Below, one piece after another: positions 61,908 to 64,000 of a DNA stretch of 64,000 nt. The stretch spans positions 1 through 64,000 of the forward strand of contig NW_027476984.1 in the NCBI RefSeq assembly GCF_051020955.1, given 5' to 3'. The DNA comes from Megalopta genalis (Eukaryota; Arthropoda; Insecta; Hymenoptera; Halictidae). Both the position numbers and the translations under genes were made by a program. A model generated the notes under the pieces. It was not told the origin of the DNA. It made no database searches and saw only the letters and a list, made by a program, of their open reading frames with translations. Position 1 is the first letter of the stretch. Each line of letters starts with the position of its first letter.

Positions 61908-64000
61908 TTGTTTAGCATGGATTTAAAGCTGAACCTTCTACATCGCATTGATTTGCTGCTAAATCATGTGTTTCGCATGGATTTGAAGCTAATTCGTTTG
62001 TTTCGTATGCATATAAAGCTATGTCACTTATATTGCAAGAATCTGAAGCTAAATCATTGGCTTCGCATGGATTTGAAGCTAAACCTTCTAAATCGCATTG
62101 ATTTGATGCTAAATCATGTGATTCGCTTGGATTTGGTGCTAACTCGTTTGTTTCTTCTGGATTTGAAGCTATGTTACTTATATCGCAAGTATCCGAATCT
62201 AAATAATTGGTTTCGCATGGATTTGAAGCTAAACCTTCTAAATCGCATTGATTTGAAGATAAATCATGTGATTCGCTTGGATCTGGAGCTAACGCGATTG
62301 TTTCTTCTGCAATTTGAAGCTATGTCACTTATATCGCTAGTATCCGAACCTAAATCATTGGTTTCGCATGGATTTGAAGCTAAACATTCTACATCGCATT
62401 TATTTGCTGCTAAATCATGTGTTTCGCTTGTATTTGAAACTAATTCGTTTGTTACGCATGCAGTTGAAGCTATATCACTTATATCCAAAGTGTTTGATGC
62501 TAAATCATTTGGTTGGCATGGATTTGAAGCTAAACCTTCTACACCGCATTGATATGAAGGTAAATCGTGTGTCTCGGTTGGTTTTGAAGCTAACTCGTTT
62601 GTTGCGTATGCAGTTGAAGCTATATCACCTATATCCCAAATGTTTGAAGCTCAATCTTTTGTATCGCATGGATTTGGAGCTAAACCTTCTACGTCGCATT
62701 GATTTGCAGCTAAAGCATGCATTTCGCATGGATTTGAAGCTAACTCGTTTCTTTCGTCTGCATTTGAAGCTGTGCCACTTATATCACAACTATCTGAAGC
62801 TAAATCATTGGTTTTGCAATGATCTGAAGCTACACCTTCTACATCGCATTGATTTGCTGCTAAATCATGTTTTTCGCATGGAATTGAATCTAACTGGTTT
62901 GTTTCGTCTGCATTTGAAGCTATGCCACTTATATCGCAAGTATCTGAAGCTTAATCATTGGTTTCGCATGGATCTGAAGCTAAACCTTCTACATCGCATT
63001 GATTTGAAACTAAATCAAGTGTTTCGCTTGGATATGAAGCTAACTCGTTTGTTTAGTCTGCATTTGAAGCTAATCACTTATACAGCAAGTATCTGAAGCT
63101 AAATCATTTGTGTCGTATGGATTTGAAGCTAAGCCTTCTACTTCGCATTGATTTGAAGCTAAGTCATGTGTTTCGCATTCATTTGAAGCTAACTCGTTTG
63201 TTTCGCATGCAGTTGAAGCAAAATCATGTTTATCACATCTATCTGAAGCTAAACCATTTGTGTCGCATTGATTTGAAGCTCAATCATGTGATTCGCATAC
63301 AGCTGAAGCTATATCACCTATATCCCAAGTGTTTGAAGCTCAATCATTTGTTTCGCATGGATTTGAAGCAAAACCTTCTAAATCGCATTGATTTGAAGCT
63401 AAATCATGTGATTCGCTTGGATTTGAAGCTAACTCGTTTGTTTCGTCTGCATTTGAAGCTATATCACTTATATCGCAAGTGTTTGAAGCTAAATCATTTG
63501 TTTTGCATGGAGTTGAAGCTAAACCTTCTACATCGCATTGATTTGCTGCTAAATCATGTGTTTCGCATGGATTTTAAGCTATCTCGTTTGTTCGTCTTCA
63601 TTTGAAACTATGTCACTTATATCGCAAGTATCTGAAGCTTAATCATTGGTTTCGCATGGATTTGAAGCTAAACCTTCTACATCGCATTGATTTGCTGATA
63701 AATCATCTGTTTCGCATGGATTTGAAGCTAACTCGTTTCTTTCGTCTGCATTTGAAGCTGTGCCACTTATATCACAACTATCTGAAGCTAAATCATTGGT
63801 TTCGCAAGGATCTGAAGCTACACCTTCTACATCGCATTGATTTGCTGCTAAATCACGTTTTTCGCATGGAATTGAATCTAACTGGTTTGTTTCGTCTGCA
63901 TTTGAAGCTATGCCACTTATATCGCAAGTATCTGAAGCTTAATCATTGGTTTCGCATGGATCTGAAGCTAAACCTTCTACATCGCATTGATATGAAGCTA
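61908..64000. repeat. Domain V repeat, copy 5 (runs off the window end)
   Basis: This copy matches copy 4 at an offset of 4,886, then 4,888 and 4,889 after small indels (2 bp lost in copy 4 near 57133; one base gained near 62311 here). At about 62998 the offset drops to 4,259, meaning a loss of 630 bp (21 monomers) relative to copy 4. From there to base 64000 it follows 58739-59741 closely. The similarity begins before the landmark, at about 61765. Confidence 0.8.

Larger units (their letters stand above)
1..64000. repeat. 30-bp satellite array filling the window
   Basis: Every stretch I read from first to last base is a variant of one 30-bp unit. The unit has a conserved block ATTTGAAGCTA, a variable middle of about 12 bases, then TTCG and a CATGG-like segment. 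Register is kept over long distances: the same motif stays in the same column for hundreds to thousands of bases, moved only by occasional 1-2 base indels (for example near 953, 2909, 6417, 10068 and 11202). No unique sequence, transposon end, tRNA-like or rRNA-like segment interrupts it. Both ends are within the repeat, so the array extends beyond the window. Tandem structure is seen directly; satellite DNA of a eukaryote is the inference. Function is unknown. Confidence 0.97.

Noticed and set aside
1..64000. CRISPR array
   Set aside because: The 30-bp period is repeat-like, but there are no unique spacers between repeats: units abut directly and all are related. No cas-like gene is present.
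1..64000. CENP-B box or other known centromere protein site
   Set aside because: TTCG is present in each monomer, but the CGGG part and the spacing of the CENP-B core are not. There is no basis to call the array centromeric from motif content.
1..64000. Telomeric or simple microsatellite repeat
   Set aside because: The unit is 30 bp with internal complexity and no TTAGGG-like or other short telomere motif.
1..64000. Transposable elements, inverted or long terminal repeats, tRNA or rRNA genes
   Set aside because: Every segment examined aligns to the 30-bp unit, and all large copies are direct and collinear. I saw no inverted pairs, element ends, integrase-like frames or RNA-gene boxes.
1..64000. 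AluI-type AGCT in every monomer as a functional site
   Set aside because: It is simply part of the conserved GAAGCTA segment. It is useful as a practical marker (a digest should give a 30-bp ladder) but is not evidence of function.

Overview
The whole 64 kb window is one uninterrupted tandem-repeat (satellite) array. The basic unit is 30 bp long (roughly 2,100 units), about one third G+C. I found no unique sequence, gene, RNA gene or mobile element. Both window ends lie inside the array, so the true array is longer than 64 kb. A repeat tract this long and gene-free points to a eukaryotic chromosome (pericentromeric, subtelomeric or other heterochromatin-like satellite). Nothing in the sequence identifies the species. 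Retention of a CpG in nearly every unit fits a genome without strong CpG decay, such as many invertebrates, but this is only a hint.

The array is nested. Level 1 is the 30-bp monomer: a well-conserved half (ATTTGAAGCTA) and a conserved TTCG flank a variable middle. Level 2 is a 150-bp pentamer of five diverged monomers (A-B-C-D-E), repeated with interruptions through the window. Level 3 consists of multi-kilobase higher-order repeats (HORs), which differ along the array.

Five domains can be told apart by private variants. Domain I (1 to about 11.17 kb) has an HOR of about 4.14 kb with shortened copies. Domain II (about 11.17-14.55 kb) is more diverged and contains a tandem duplication spaced about 1,285 bp. 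Domain III (about 14.56-26.8 kb) has an HOR of about 5.3/4.7 kb and lacks the AAATAACGTATATCAC variant. Domain IV (about 26.8-52.6 kb) has an apparently identical 1.14-kb duplication at 1,320-bp spacing and a tandem segmental duplication of about 8.5-8.8 kb at about 9.05 kb spacing. Domain V (52.6-64 kb) carries private variants (AACGTATATTACAAG; TTAACCCCGCG) at irregular spacings. Domains I and IV are closer to each other than either is to III.

Because the unit is 30 bp (ten codons), several reading frames are open by periodicity alone. The plus frame reads MDLKLNHLFR-like decapeptides and the minus frame reads CETNDLASNP-like decapeptides. Neither shows convincing evidence of being a present-day gene: frames are broken by recurrent stops and one-base indels, and divergence between monomers is not concentrated at third positions in either frame. 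An ancestral coding minisatellite cannot be excluded. The notable biology is the array's architecture and amplification history rather than a gene system.
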